A stretch of DNA of 64,000 nucleotides from the NCBI RefSeq assembly GCF_018139145.2, contig NC_059476.1, positions 5,307,501 through 5,371,500 of the forward strand, written 5' to 3'. The notes under the pieces are model-generated. The model did no database searches and was not told where the DNA came from. It saw only the letters and a program-made list of their open reading frames with translations. A program made the position numbers and the translations under genes. The DNA comes from Gymnogyps californianus. Lineage: Eukaryota; Chordata; Aves; Accipitriformes; Cathartidae. Shown in pieces: positions 29,401 to 41,100 of the stretch (positions within the stretch are counted from its first letter, which is position 1; every line of letters starts with the position of its first letter).

Positions 29401-32400
29401 CACTGTCTTCTTCGTGCAGGCCTGGCTGCATGGCAGACACTCACATCACATCTGTCACCATTCTGGGTATACCTGAAATCTCTGAAAACCAGCCGGAGCA
29501 GTTAACTGTAGCTGAACTAAACACTTCAGAAAGGGCACGAGTCAATGCCAGGCAACTTCACTTCTGCGACAGCAACAGTTTTAAACAGTTAATGTTTATT
29601 TATGCAGAGTAAACAGCACTGTGGTATGTGGAACTGTGCCATGGTAACATGGAAAAAGAACATTACATTTTTCTCCTGTGAACGAAAGCAGTTTTAAAAT
29701 GAAGCACAATCCCACATAACAATCTCTACATTTAACTAGAATTAAATAATGAAAAGAAATTTTTAAGCTAAAAATATCCCTTCTAGTTAGACATTTCTGA
29801 ATTTTAACTACACAGATAATAGGTACCCATATTTTTCAGCATCGCCTCCTCTTCGGTGAATGTTTGAAGCGGAGCGCAGACAACTCCATCACTGGCTAGA
29901 TTTGGCATGAGTTCCGATTTGGAGGATCTAAAGACACACGGAGAAGCCCTCCAAGGAGCCAAGTACGCTGGCATGCTTCTCAGCTGCTGACAATAAATAC
30001 AGAACATGCAAACAGTTAATAGAATTTGTATTTGTATACAGACAGCAATACACAATTTTACCCAGTGTTTTTATTCAGTAAATGATTAGGAAATATAACG
30101 TACATTCAATGTCTAGTTTGAAAGTTTTTGAGAAGATAAAACCCCCCAGTGTCCTAAAAGAAAATATCCTTTAATGACTCTTCTTTTAACCCCAAACAAT
30201 TTTCTTTCTGGAAGTTTGCTAACACAATGTTATTCTACAAAGTATTCACAAACATTAATTTTAGTCAATTTTGGTGTTTGCAGCAAATAAACCCTGCAGA
30301 CAGTATTTATTTTTATAGATGATTTTGCAAGTCTGCTGCAATATTCATAGTAGTAAGTGTATATTTTGATAGAATTAATATCTTCATTAACAAACATGAT
30401 AAGAGTAAACGTGAAATAGACATATGAATGTTTTTTACAGAAGACCTGCCAACTTTAATGATAGACTTAGCTCTCTCCCTGGTTTTCTAGGGACCAGCAA
30501 CTCTTGTTTCTAAAGCAATCTGATAGCACTTCATCTGAGTTATTGGTATTTTTCTGTGAAAGGGCATAACTTTTAACACCACTGTGGATTTTTTGTATTC
30601 AAACTGAGTTCTTATCCACCACTTAATGATTTTCAGAATGAGCACAGATTTCATAGACAAAGCCCTGGCATTTGAATGCCTCTGTACAGTTAATTTCTAT
30701 ATAGTTAGTTTAAATCCTACAGTTAGTATGTTGATAGTACTACGTAACTAATAATTAATGTGTCTTATTTGGTTGATTTATTTAAAAAGTACAGGAAGGA
30801 ATTAAAATTGAGTAATTTATGCTTAACCTCTCCCCATTTGTCCATGACACAACAATTTCAAATGATATCAAGAAGCATTGGTTATCGAACCAAGAGAGCA
30901 GAGGTATTACAGAGCGTTTTACTATAGGGGAATGGCATTAAGCATATTTGGCAAAAGTCACAAAAACGAACAGAACAGATAGTGGCTTTTGGGAGCAAGC
31001 TACGCACAGTGATTGTCAGGTGGGTGGACATAGATAACATGACAGGTAATTAGTTTTGTACCTCGGAGAACTATAAACTACTTAGCGTTCAAAGACTTAC
31101 TCAAGTTGGTAACAGCAGGCTTTAGAAAGGAATGCATTTGGTTTGAAAGTTAATATACTTTCCAACCACAGAGTAATTTCTTAGGATTTTAAAGGAAGTT
31201 AGCATAATGAATATGATCTGGCTCAAAAAGTAACAGGCTAACAGTAGCTAAACTGCTGCAAAATGTATTCCTGAAAAGCAGTATTGAAAAAAGCACAGTT
31301 TGACTGACTGATCTCAAAAGAGGCAAGACAGAAAAATGGCTTTGCTCTCACAGCTCCCAAAACCCAACTTATTCTGTGGCTAACATCTACAGATCAGACC
31401 TTTGCTACAGATTTCTGTCACTTCTGCCATGTCAGTCTAAAGTGTGGAGATATTAATGTCTTACCAAGACAACTGCTGACACAAACCCCCAGTAGAGACG
31501 CATCTGTGCCATAAAAATAATGTATATATGAGCATATGCCTGCCAACATACATTTTTGCCAGCACACACTCTTAACCCCACAGTGAGCCGACCGACTGAC
31601 TGTGCCGTAACCAGACTGCTATTTAGCTCACAGAACGCAGGACAATTTTGCAATGCACACTGTGATAGCAGCATTCCTTAAAAAACAGCAGAAACTTTGG
31701 GGTCAGGAAGTAAAAATTCCTTTGATCCTTCTAATAATTCACTCTCTTTCATGTTGGCTTTCAACACTTGTCATCTCCCTGGCTGAAGAACTGATGTAAA
31801 ACAGATCTACGGACTCTTTTTGTCTTAGAGGCAAGATGCATAAGTCTATTACAGTAACGAAACTCCAACTTCAGCACAACCCATCACGCGTGACAAAAAA
31901 CCCCCAGTAAGACGTCATAATATAGAAAACAAATATTGTTGTGAACATTCAATGTTCATTCACATTCAACACCCCTGGTCACATAAAACAAATACTGACT
32001 AGTGGGGCTGATTCATGAATACAGTTTGGATGATCAGCAATAGATGCAACACTTTCAAATGAAGACTAAGTTACTGGAGTCACGGTAGGCCTTCACAGAA
32101 AAACCAAACAGGAGTTGCCTTGATAGAGATAAAATCCAAGGCACCCATGTTCTGGAAGCTGTCAGTCAGGAATGGATTATTTGCAGAACATCCAGCTATG
32201 GCAGGGTCACTCAACACTCAGATGTACAAACATCCACCTGTGCAAGTCTACATTCTTAGCAAGGTCTGAGAAGGAAAAACCTAAGTATAAACATACACAC
32301 ACACACACACATTTAACACAGTATGCTTCCTGAGCAGTTATAGGATTACAAGTCACACATACTTCCTGCTTCTTCCACTACTTTATTTCCAAGTACAAAG

Positions 32401-34845
32401 AAAAGCGCATTTTTCTTTCATGGTGGCATAACCACAGATGAATCACTGAGAATATTTCACCAGTACTGACCAAGAGCTGTCAGGAAAAATGCACAGTGCC
32501 TTCTTAAGAATACAAAACTTTTTGAAAAGCTGCAAGTAGGTACACTGAGTAGGAATAAGCCACCACTGTTGAAACAACAACTGGTAGTACTCTGGGATTA
32601 CCTCTACTTTCATTTGATGGCACCTGACACTTGGATGTGGAATTATCGACCACGCAGGTGAACATATCACTAAACGCATGCAGAGGACTCTGCTCCATGC
32701 AAAGTGGGAAGTACAGATCTTGTAGACCACAAAAAAATACACAGATTTTTCTCATATGCTTTCATGAAAATGGGAAGCTGGACAAACTTGATTAAAAGCA
32801 GTTCAGCAAGCTCAAACACAAGTGCAGGGGGCTATATCAGCAGAGGTGACCTGCCAAACGCTGGCTAGCAAGTAAAAGCTTTGAAACACAATAAACAGCT
32901 CAGTGTTTGTTAGAGGTTACAGCCGTTATAGCAGGCCTGCTCTTGGCAACAATGCCAAAGGCTTTGAGAAAGTTAGCACTCATGGGAACTGTCCCTTCGT
33001 TCACTTCCCCTCCCTCAGTAGAAACCACCCCAGGCTTTCTCCCCTCCCCAGAGCTCTTGGGGGCTCTTCCACTGCAACCAACCCACTTGAGAGTGGCAGA
33101 GAAAGGTGTCCTACCGCGGCAGGAGAAACAAAGGCAGCCCTTAGCGTACGTACGCACGCAGACACGGTTTGATAAACGCTTGTTCGATACCTGATTGAGA
33201 TGGTGCTAAAGGACAAAAGGAATATTCTTAACAAGGTTACCTTGAAAAGTCTTAAAACCAGTAGCATGGCCCCAAGGGATGGGACCTACATTGGCAACAC
33301 CCACACACAGAGCAGTGACCCACAGGTATGCCAGAGTAATAGCACAGTGTAGAAATGATGTCTTATTTCAACATTTAGAGTAAAAAAAAAAAAAAATCAA
33401 CTCACTACATTATTGTTTACATTTTTATTCTTAGAAGTCATGCAGTCATACAGTATCACTAACTTTCAGATAGTTATTTAAAGTGCATGTATGTTACTCA
33501 AATGCTTTGATACTGCTTCCCTGCTTTTTTTCCTCTTTTTCTGTAAGTAAGATTATGATTTACACTGCTACAAGATTCAGACTGCTTGCCCTACTAAACA
33601 CATGTATTTGAAAATTGGTCTCTGGGTTGCTGATAATATTGATTTTTCTGTTTATCTCAATTCTTACCGCCACCTCAGCTCCTTAAAGATCAGTTCTTTT
33701 GGTTTCCTTCTGTTTGTTTTACAATCTAAAACGACATTTTAATGCTGGTGGACCTGGCAGCAGCATTAAGATATAAATAAAAAAAGGCCAAAGCAATATA
33801 TTTTCCTAAGCTCACTTTCCTTTCCTTGATGACTTCCGCTTCTGTATCTGTCCTAGCTGGCTTCCAGACATCTCCTATTTCTCAGCAGAGAAGCTCCACC
33901 ACAGGAAGCTTGCTTGCCATCGTTTATGGGGTTGGTTTTCTTTATTTCAATTGGCACAACACACCCACAAGCTGCCATGAGAAGGTCCCAGGCCAGCATG
34001 TCTTCTCCGCACAGTAAAAGCCTGTGTGTGGCACAAACCCAGGTTTTCTGCTTGTTTTGTCTTTCGACTACCCCTACAGTGCCACAATTCTGTTTAGATA
34101 AGTAAAGGAGACATCAGAGCACCTCTGCTGCTAGAACCGTGCTCTCTCTCCTCACAGGCATGTCAGCCACGGGCTGCTCCAACTACCAGCCGTTTCACAA
34201 GACTTGCAAGAACTTTTCGGAGCAAGACGTTACCTCATACCGCCCTCCATACAAAAACACGCCAGACAGAAGGAGAAGAGGGCTTTCCAAACCCACCCTC
34301 ACCCCCCCGCAGCGCTGCATCTGAACCGGCCGCGCAGACCCCGCACCCCGCCAACTCCGAGCCCCAGCGAGCGCCTCCCCGGGGGCCGTTGCGGCGACGG
34401 GCGGCCGCGCCCCCGGAGCCGCCCTCGTCCCCAGCAGACCGCAACCCGTGGCGAAGGCAGGCGGAACGCGGCTCCCCCTTCACCACAGGCGGGACTGGAG
34501 AGCCGTGTAACGGACACGCGGGGGCCTCCTCGGCAGCGCCGCGCAACACACGGCCCCCACCGCGGCGCTCGGCGGCCCCTCGGCAGCCTTAACCGGCGGT
34601 CTGAGGTGAAAGGAAGCGAGAGGTGAGGCGGGATCCCCCCGCGCGCGGAGCCCCCGGCCCGCCGCTCCCTCAGGCGCCCGGCGGCCCCGGCGTCGCCCTG
34701 ACAACGGGCGCGGCCGCACCCGCAGGCTCGGCAGCACCGGGGGACGCCGGCGCCCCGGTAGGAGAGGGGGCCCACCCCTCTCCCGCGCTCAGGCGCCCCG
34801 CTTCACCTTCGCGCAGCTCCTCAGCCAACCTCCCGCCGCCGCCAT
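17459..34845 (-). CDS. ACADSB: Short/branched-chain specific acyl-CoA dehydrogenase, mitochondrial (complete, 11 exons)
   Basis: This is the FAD-dependent enzyme that oxidises 2-methylbutyryl-CoA and other short branched acyl-CoAs in isoleucine breakdown, in the mitochondrial matrix, passing electrons to ETF. Coding exons in gene order are 34807-34845, 29827-29986, 28775-28875, 27765-27971, 27132-27302, 24086-24211, 23594-23686, 20659-20748, 18975-19112, 18177-18276 and 17459-17529. They sum to 1296 nt, or 431 residues plus stop, against 432 in human, and every junction keeps phase. Visible features are an Arg/Ala-rich N-terminus suited to import, the acyl-CoA dehydrogenase signature [10 protein letters not shown] (about 174-183), the helix [11 protein letters not shown] in exon 9, and YEGTSNIQ in the last exon, whose glutamate (about 413) is the expected catalytic base. 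It is divergently paired with IKZF5. Introns hold no other gene; intron 5 holds a solo LTR. I judge it functional. Confidence 0.97.
25679..26259 (+). mobile_element. Solo LTR of an avian endogenous retrovirus (ERV-L-like)
   Basis: The 581-bp element begins TGTCCTG and ends ACGACA. It is flanked by identical 5-bp copies of GCAGA (25674-25678 and 26260-26264), a perfect target-site duplication. Inside are a consensus CRE (TGACGTCA, 25935-25942), a TATA box (25950-25957) and an ATTAAA polyadenylation signal near 26131. It resembles a solo LTR type that is very common in bird genomes; the 5-bp duplication suits ERV-L-type integrases. No gag, pol or env sequence is present, so it is the product of LTR-LTR recombination. 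It lies in ACADSB intron 5, antisense to the gene. The open frame inside it is not a gene. Confidence 0.92.
29827..29986 (-). CDS. ACADSB: ACADSB exon 2 with NAGNAG tandem acceptor
   Basis: On the gene strand the intron ends ...TGTCAGCAG-CTGAGAAG, so splicing could use either AG, three bases apart, and add or drop one glutamine without changing frame. The exon encodes the rest of the presequence and the start of the mature domain ([10 protein letters not shown], conserved with human). It ends in a GTACCT donor with one base of the next codon. Confidence 0.85.
32295..32311. repeat. Short (CA)n microsatellite
   Basis: About eight uninterrupted CA units lie in ACADSB intron 1. No function is evident. 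Confidence 0.9.
34807..34845 (-). CDS. ACADSB: ACADSB first coding exon and start codon
   Basis: The ATG at 34845 lies inside a CCAAC-ATGGCGG context. Thirteen codons ([13 protein letters not shown]) end at a GTGAAG donor in phase 0, matching the phase-0 acceptor of exon 2 at 29986. The peptide is short, uncharged at the start and ends in basic residues, as expected for the front of a mitochondrial presequence that continues into exon 2. The reading frame from here to the stop is unbroken, which supports this start. The exon was not matched to any transcript. Confidence 0.8.
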
Positions 34846-34894
34846 GTTGGCACCCGCCGCGGCCCGTCCCGCCCCCGCGACGCGAGGGCCACCG

Positions 34895-34914
34895 CCCCCC
34901 CCCCCCCCCCCCCC
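34895..34914 (-). repeat. G20 homopolymer upstream of the ACADSB start codon
   Basis: Twenty consecutive cytosines on the plus strand are a G20 tract on the ACADSB strand, 50-69 bases before its ATG. It lies in the promoter or 5' leader and could form a G-quadruplex. Length is uncertain because such runs are often misassembled. Confidence 0.85.
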
Positions 34915-34967
34915 GCCCGCCGGTGCGCGCGCAGCGCGGCGCCCGGCGGGCCACGCCCCCGGCGCGG

Positions 34968-34976
34968 TCTCGCGAG
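34968..34976. promoter_or_regulatory. TCTCGCGAG promoter element
   Basis: Nine of ten bases of the palindromic TCTCGCGAGA element are present, midway between the two start regions. This element is frequent in CpG-island and bidirectional promoters. The symmetric site fits activity in both directions. Confidence 0.6.
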
Positions 34977-34999
34977 GCTGCGGTGGGCCGGGCCGGGCC

Positions 35000-35070
35000 G
35001 CGGGAGACACAACAAACATGGCGGTGGCGACGGCGGCGGCGGGTGGCGGCCGTGGCGCGGGGCGGCGGCG
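35000..35070 (+). other. IKZF5: Probable IKZF5 non-coding first exon with a short upstream ORF
   Basis: The exon ends at 35070 before a strong donor, GTGAGT. Its 5' limit is only estimated. An ATG at 35018-35020 in ATGGCGG context opens a frame to the donor. If spliced directly to the acceptor at 38104, the frame closes at a TAA after about 22 codons, ending roughly 15 bases before the IKZF5 ATG at 38135. The main coding sequence would then be preceded by a non-overlapping uORF of mostly Ala/Gly/Arg codons. The first exon is inferred from the donor and promoter, not from a transcript. Confidence 0.55.
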
Positions 35071-35343
35071 GTGAGTAGCGCCCTCTCCCCGCCGTGAAGG
35101 GGGCTTCGGCGGCAGCACGGCCCGCACACCTTCCGGGTCGTCGTCGTCGGCAGCGGCAGCCGTGACACGCCTGCCCGGCGGCCGCGGGGTCTCCGCTGGG
35201 GCCTCCCTTTGACGTGAGGGGGGGGCCGGGCGGCGGGGGCGCCTCGCGGGGGAGGCTGCTCTCGGCTCCTCCGGCGGAGCGGGCGGGGAGAGCCATGCCG
35301 CCCCGCCGGGAGCGGGGGGCCGGGTCAGCCGGTGCAGCCTTTC

Positions 35344-35374
35344 GGGGGGGGGGGCGGGCGGGCGGGCGGGCGGG
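35344..35374 (+). repeat. G-rich run with G-quadruplex potential
   Basis: Eleven guanines are followed by five GGG blocks separated by single cytosines, in the first intron of IKZF5 about 275 bp after exon 1. The pattern satisfies the usual G3+ N1-7 quadruplex rule on the plus strand. Confidence 0.8.
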
Positions 35375-36747
35375 CACACCCGGGTTTAAAGCGGAGGTCT
35401 CCCGTGGCCGTGTCGCTTCCCGCCCACGCGTGAAGGCGGCGTGGGTCGGAGAAAGGTGGAGGAAAGGCGAGGGTGTTCGTACACAGCCTGGCGTGGAAAG
35501 GGGGTGGCGGAGCAACCGGCGGTTTCCCGTGGCTGATGACAGGTCGTGGGGCTCGGCCCGGCAACCGCCAACGCTGCGGTTCCTCCTCCCCTTCCCACGC
35601 GCAAAACTCCTTGAGAAGGGGCAGGAATGGTTTGGATAGAGTTTGGGATCCTTCCTCCTTCGTTATTTTAATTTTAAGCCATTTGCGCTGGAAAAGATGA
35701 GACTGGGGCAGAGAGATCCCCCCCCTTTTTTTTCCTTAATTCCTCGAAAGAAAACAGGATACATACATGTCTTGTAGTCATTTTATTCTCTTATAATTAC
35801 TGCAGTATGAGTTCTTACTGTGCGTGTGTTAAACTAGTGGTTTTACTGTGTCTGAATTATTTTCTTTAGCAGAATTCTTTAGGCAAAATATTTATGATGC
35901 CTTTCATCCTAGCACATCCTATGGCGCTTCTTAGACAATAAACTTAGTACACATCAGCACTGTAACTAGTGCTAAATCCAGAAGTTGCGCCTGTATAGAA
36001 AATGAATAACCAGTGTTCTACCCGTCAGTGTGTAAAGCTGGAGGAGATGTAGTTGTCTATGCAGAAAATGTTCTGTACAAGTAGAAGTTGAGGAACATCT
36101 GGTGTGATCAGCCCATTCGAGTGTGTGAAACGTGAGCTGGTCTGCTCAGGTTTCTAATAATTAGAATTGCATTTACTAGTTTGCAGTAGTGACATAGCAA
36201 GAATCTGATCTGTATCGTTCTTCCCTGAAAAGGAGAACTGCTGGTTGTATATCTATAACAAATACCGCATAAAATCACAAAAGGTTCTTTTGTGCATACA
36301 AATATAGAGGTTTGAGGTGCTGCTTAAATTGTGGCAACTTACCTACATTGACATAAAAAAAAGGATGAATGTTTTCAAATTAAATCGATGAGGTAGAGAA
36401 AGGAAGTTTTATGCAGCTGATCACCAAAATAATGTCTTTTCTCCAATCAGATTTTTAAAATTTTGTGTAATTTTCTTTAAAAATGAAATGTCATTATAAA
36501 AGTAATCAATCAAATAAGGTTTTTGTGCCTTACACAAAGGCATACACAGATTCTTCTGTGAAAATATGGACCTTTAACGTTGTTTCATGTTGAACCATTC
36601 AACATTTAGAATGGTTTAATTTTAAATTGTTATTTCTTCTTATTATAATTTGGTGAAAGTTGTCCTGGTCAGGACTCTACATTACACTGTCCTGTTTTTC
36701 TCTTCTATATCTTTAATTCATATCCTGATATCTTTGTTTTATTGCAG

Positions 36748-36813
36748 GAGACACCAACAAATGGAACACAAATTAACTTAAGCCTACACCAGGCTGGTGA
36801 CACCCGAAAGAGG
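36748..36813 (+). other. IKZF5: Possible alternative IKZF5 5' leader exon
   Basis: A pyrimidine-rich stretch ending TTGCAG precedes 66 bases that end at a GTAGGC donor. It has no long open frame and would be non-coding. The evidence is splice-site shape only. Confidence 0.25.
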
Positions 36814-37693
36814 GTAGGCAAAATTGATACATAAAGATGTGTTCAAAACTAACTTAACGGTGATAATAATGATAGTAGTTGAGCACACTTAGGTATGATG
36901 TGAAAGGACATACTCATCTGGAGGCCAAAAATGAACTAACGCTTGTAAATAACTTTGCAGATACAGGAGAATGTGTTTAAATGTGGTCTTGAACTCAGAA
37001 CTTGAGTTTTTGTAGGTCGCCTAATGCTTTGTTTGGTAGCTATTGGAAAACAGAAAGATATTCTTATTGAACATGTAGCATTATAAATTATTTCTGATTA
37101 TAATCTGCAGGAATAATAGTGTGACTGACTAATTGCCCTCTTTCCAACTGAATCCTAAGTTCTGTCTTCACAAATTCATTGCAAATTGAGGCTCTAAAGG
37201 TTTGTCATTTACAGTTCCAGAAAAGAGCATGACCAATGACTTCTAGTGAATATTTTTATTATTTCAATGCAAAATAATGAAATGGATTAAGACTTTTATG
37301 CAGGATAGGAAACTAAAATTTTGGGAGAGCTATGAAATACTGCTTCCTGTAAGGCTTCTTTCCATCTTTGGTAATCAGCGACATTCAGTTGGTTTCCCAA
37401 CATTACAGTTGCCATAACTGACTTGTGCAACTCTGGGATTTTTTTGGAGCCACGTGTTCACCAGAGAAACTGTTCAAATGATCAGTGAGACAGAAGTGTC
37501 TTTCAGTGAGATACATGAAGGAGTGGATGCAGTCTTTGAAAAGTTTTTGCTGGAAGTGTAATAGTTTTAATAAAACTTACAGCAGTAGAGTGTTGGAACC
37601 TGTCTTTCAAAACATATATATTTTTTCAGGTTTCTTAGAACTCATGGGGGTTGGGAAGAATAATGGCCCTACATTTCCTTTTTTTCCTTCCAG

Positions 37694-37788
37694 GGAAAGT
37701 GGAGAAGCTGTGCTCTGTGCTTTCTGTCTGACCTGTTGGGAGTACATTTTGGAGCATGTTTGCTACTTAGCAGGGAACTGAAATTCAG
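37694..37788 (+). other. IKZF5: Possible second alternative IKZF5 5' leader exon
   Basis: A good polypyrimidine tract with CAG acceptor (TTTTTCCTTCCAG) and a CAG-GTACGA donor bound 95 bases, about 310 bp before the first coding exon. It would be non-coding. Support is splice-site quality only. Confidence 0.35.
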
Positions 37789-38134
37789 GTACGATCCATT
37801 TAAAAAAAAGTAAGGCAAGTTGATCTTGATTATTATGTCATTTTATCCAATTTGATACTGTCCTTCTGTTACTGTAGCTGAAAATGGTTTCCCCAGTAAT
37901 ATGTATTTTGTGATCTTTAATGAGTTAAGAATTCTAAAAACAGTATTCTTATGGTTGTCAATTTGTGCATCGAGTCACGCTGTATGATAAAAGTAATCCT
38001 TCACTTTAAAAAAAAAAAAAAAAAAATCCCAAACCCAAACTTGTTTTTATTAATGCATTCAAATTCAATGATACTTGTGTTTTGAAAATATTTTTCCTTC
38101 TAGGCACAAGAGGTTGTAAACGTAAAGAGTGAAT

Positions 38135-41100
38135 ATGGGTGAAAAGAAGCCGGAACCTTTGGACTTTGTAAAAGATTTTCAGGAATATCTTACACAGCAG
38201 ACTCACCATGTAAATATGATTTCTGGATCAGTTAGTGGAGACAAGGAAGCAGAGACTCTTCAGGGAGGTAAGCTAATTTCAGTGCTATCAAATTTTATTT
38301 TTTTGAGAATGACCGCACTGTTTGCGTTCCAGATAATTATGCAGACTGCTACAATTGTATGGAAGCATTTCTGACAGTCGTTTTCACATCACAAAAGATG
38401 TGTACGTACCTTTGTTTTAATCAGAGTATGTTTTTATAGTTCTGTATAGTTAAAGACCAAGGGCATAGAGAAGCAAAAGATATTTGGCATATTCTGACAG
38501 CATGATAGATAGTATCCCACTGATTCTTGATTGACATCTCTGTTGCATTACTCACAGCTGGGACAGAAGGTGATCAGAATGGTCTGGATCATCCTTCTGT
38601 TGAAGTTTCACTGGATGAAAACTCAGGAATGTTAGTGGATGGGTTTGAAAGGACATTTGATGGAAAGTTAAAGTGTCGATACTGCAACTATGCCAGCAAA
38701 GGAACAGCACGGCTCATAGAACATATCAGAATTCATACAGGTATGAAATATTCTGCAGTACTTTGCTGTGAGGCATTGTGGTATTAACTCAGTGTTATGA
38801 TGTGCATGTGAGGAGTTAGCATCCTCAAGCAGTGTGATAGTTCTTAGAGTTACTCAACAGTCTGGTTTTTGGGTTTTTTTAATAGACTGTTTTTTTAAAG
38901 GTGTGCCATGTACCTATGTAAATTATGCAAATTCCTACTTACATTTATTATTACAGACTACTGAATTTGAAGTAACTATATATGGGAGTAAAGTTTAGCA
39001 TGAAAGCATCGGTGTAAATTGAAGGGCCCTAAACATAACTTTGTTTTTCCTTGCTAATCAGAAAAGTGAAAAATGTACATGCTGCCACATGGAGATTTAT
39101 AGGGGCTTTTCCTCCTGTGTTGTTTAGCTATGAAAATATTCCTGTTTTTACAACATTCTAAATGTGGAAGTACAAAACATAGTAATAAGAATAAATTTTT
39201 CTTATTGGTAGAATATTCAAACGTGAGGGCATGTCATCAAATAAGTAATTAATAACAGTAATGAAAAGAAAAAATACTGTGGCTTGTTTAAGAGCAGTTA
39301 CCACTGTTGGGTTTATAAAGCTGAAAAGCAAAACTCTCAGGAAAGGTTAGAATACCCTAAACTGTTCATGAAGTCAGCTCTGACTTCTTGGCAAATGAGA
39401 GAAAACAGACGAAAGGTCCTTCTGAAGTCTGACTTTGGTGCCTGCTGAGTATATTACACCAATACAGAAGACTTTATGGCTATTAGCTGAAGTAATAAGA
39501 AAAAAAATTTGTATTCTGCAAAGAATGGAAGTTTTTACAGGTTTCCAGTCTGGTATGGATTGTCCCAAAACTTTTCAGTGTATCATTTCAGTGGTCTTGG
39601 GCAGGTGGCATTCTGGGACTCACTTTGAAGGAAACGCATTGTTGTAACTTGATGTAATTGTAGCTCTCTTTAGGTACAGTTATTGTTAGTCAGATTCTCA
39701 CTTTGCTGTGAACCATTGCTTCTGCACCGTAACTCCCGGATGTGTTTTGGGGAAGTCAGTGCTCCTTGCACTGGCCCCTGCAGTGTTGGCTTGTTTTGGC
39801 AAGGCGTAATGGGATAGAAAATGGCAACCAACTAGAAATCAAAGAATTCTGAGGTTCAGACTCTGAAGATCTTGTAAATTCTTCTCTTGTGCTACTGTGA
39901 GCTACCTCTGTGTGTAGCTGTTGCTGTTCTCAGATTCCCAGTGGAAATTTTGTGTAGTTCCAGTAGTGGATAAAGGACTGTGGCTTGTGTACCTGCATTT
40001 GGCAGCATTAATGCCGTGGCTTGCTGCAGATCTGCAAAGCAGCAATGTGTTTTGGAGCATTTTTTTTGTCTAGTTTTTCATGAGGCAGTTACAGCTTCAC
40101 CTACCATTTGCCTCATACAGTATGTGGACAACGGGAGATATTTTTCTTTTAACAGCTTTACTCTGTGCAGTGCTATTTCTGAGCTTGTGAAATGAGGGTC
40201 ATGTAGTGGGAGAAACTGTACTGCAGACTTACGCAGTTCATTTTTAAATGGTACTTGAGGATGCAGAAGTAATCAGCTTTAAAATTTCGTGTCTTTTCAG
40301 TAGCATATAGCTATTGCCATCTAAAAACTTGCATCCCCAAGCCCACAGTTACTACTGGCCAGTTGTCAACATGAGCAGATGGACTGCTAGAGCTGTGACG
40401 GGAGACATAAATTGCTACTAGAAGATGCTGGTATTGTGTGTTTGCTGATTCTTGAGATGTTTTTGACGGCTTTGGTGTGTATGGGGTTTCTCAAACAGAA
40501 TGACTGAAATAATGTGTTGTTACTTAATGTCAAATGTCATAAATTTTAGCCATACTAGAGAGCAAAAAATCAAATCTTCCTTCTTTAAGTATCAAAATGT
40601 GGGTATTGGTATAGTGTCAGCATTCCTTCTCTTACTCTAGGAAGTTGCCTACCTTTTTTAGACTCTCAGATCTTAGGTTAACATTCTTTTGTGTTTTCAG
40701 AATGCTTTTTTTATTCTGCTGCTACTTTAGGGAGTAGAGGTCACTAAGTGGCTAGAGGTAGCAGAACAATTCCTGCTGCAGATTGTGACCATTTCAGCAC
40801 GGTTGCAGCATAATATATACAAAAGCAAGAAAGATTCCAACCAAAAATTGAGATGCTGAGAAATGTCCTCAAAAATCTGTGATCCAATGGTCATTACTCA
40901 GAAGCAAACATTCCATGAGCTACACAAATTCAGTTTTTAGGATAAAGCATAATACTTTGGGTTTGTGCCTTGACTAACATTTTGAGTTGTTTCTCATGGT
41001 TGTAGTATATGACAGCATTATACCAGAAGAACAGAGCTTTACATGTGGGATGACTATTGTCTCGGTGCTGCTGCAGGTATTCCTGTTATCAGAGGGTATA

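Larger units (their letters stand above)
34846..35017. promoter_or_regulatory. Bidirectional promoter ACADSB (left) / IKZF5 (right)
   Basis: About 170 bp separate the ACADSB ATG from the first ATG of the IKZF5 leader. No TATA box is visible. Elements seen are a KLF/Sp-type CCACGCCC (34951-34958), a TCTCGCGAG motif (34968-34976, nine of ten bases of the TCTCGCGAGA promoter element), and ATGGCGG YY1-type motifs in opposite orientations at each end (reading leftward from 34845 and rightward from 35018). YY1 elements typically sit just downstream of the transcription start, so both starts are inferred to lie within this interval. The same genes are divergently paired in human. Confidence 0.8.
34300..35640. 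promoter_or_regulatory. CpG island spanning the ACADSB/IKZF5 head-to-head promoter
   Basis: The stretch is very GC-rich and dense in CpG, in sharp contrast to AT-rich DNA on both sides. It covers the end of ACADSB intron 1, ACADSB exon 1, the shared promoter, IKZF5 exon 1 and the start of IKZF5 intron 1. Several long open frames cross it on both strands only because stop codons are rare in GC-rich DNA. Confidence 0.9.

Noticed and set aside
34670..35515. 281-codon open frame on the minus strand across the CpG island, with several other long frames there
   Set aside because: GC-rich DNA lacks stop codons; the translation is low-complexity Pro/Ala/Arg/Gly and overlaps the promoter and first exons of two supported genes.
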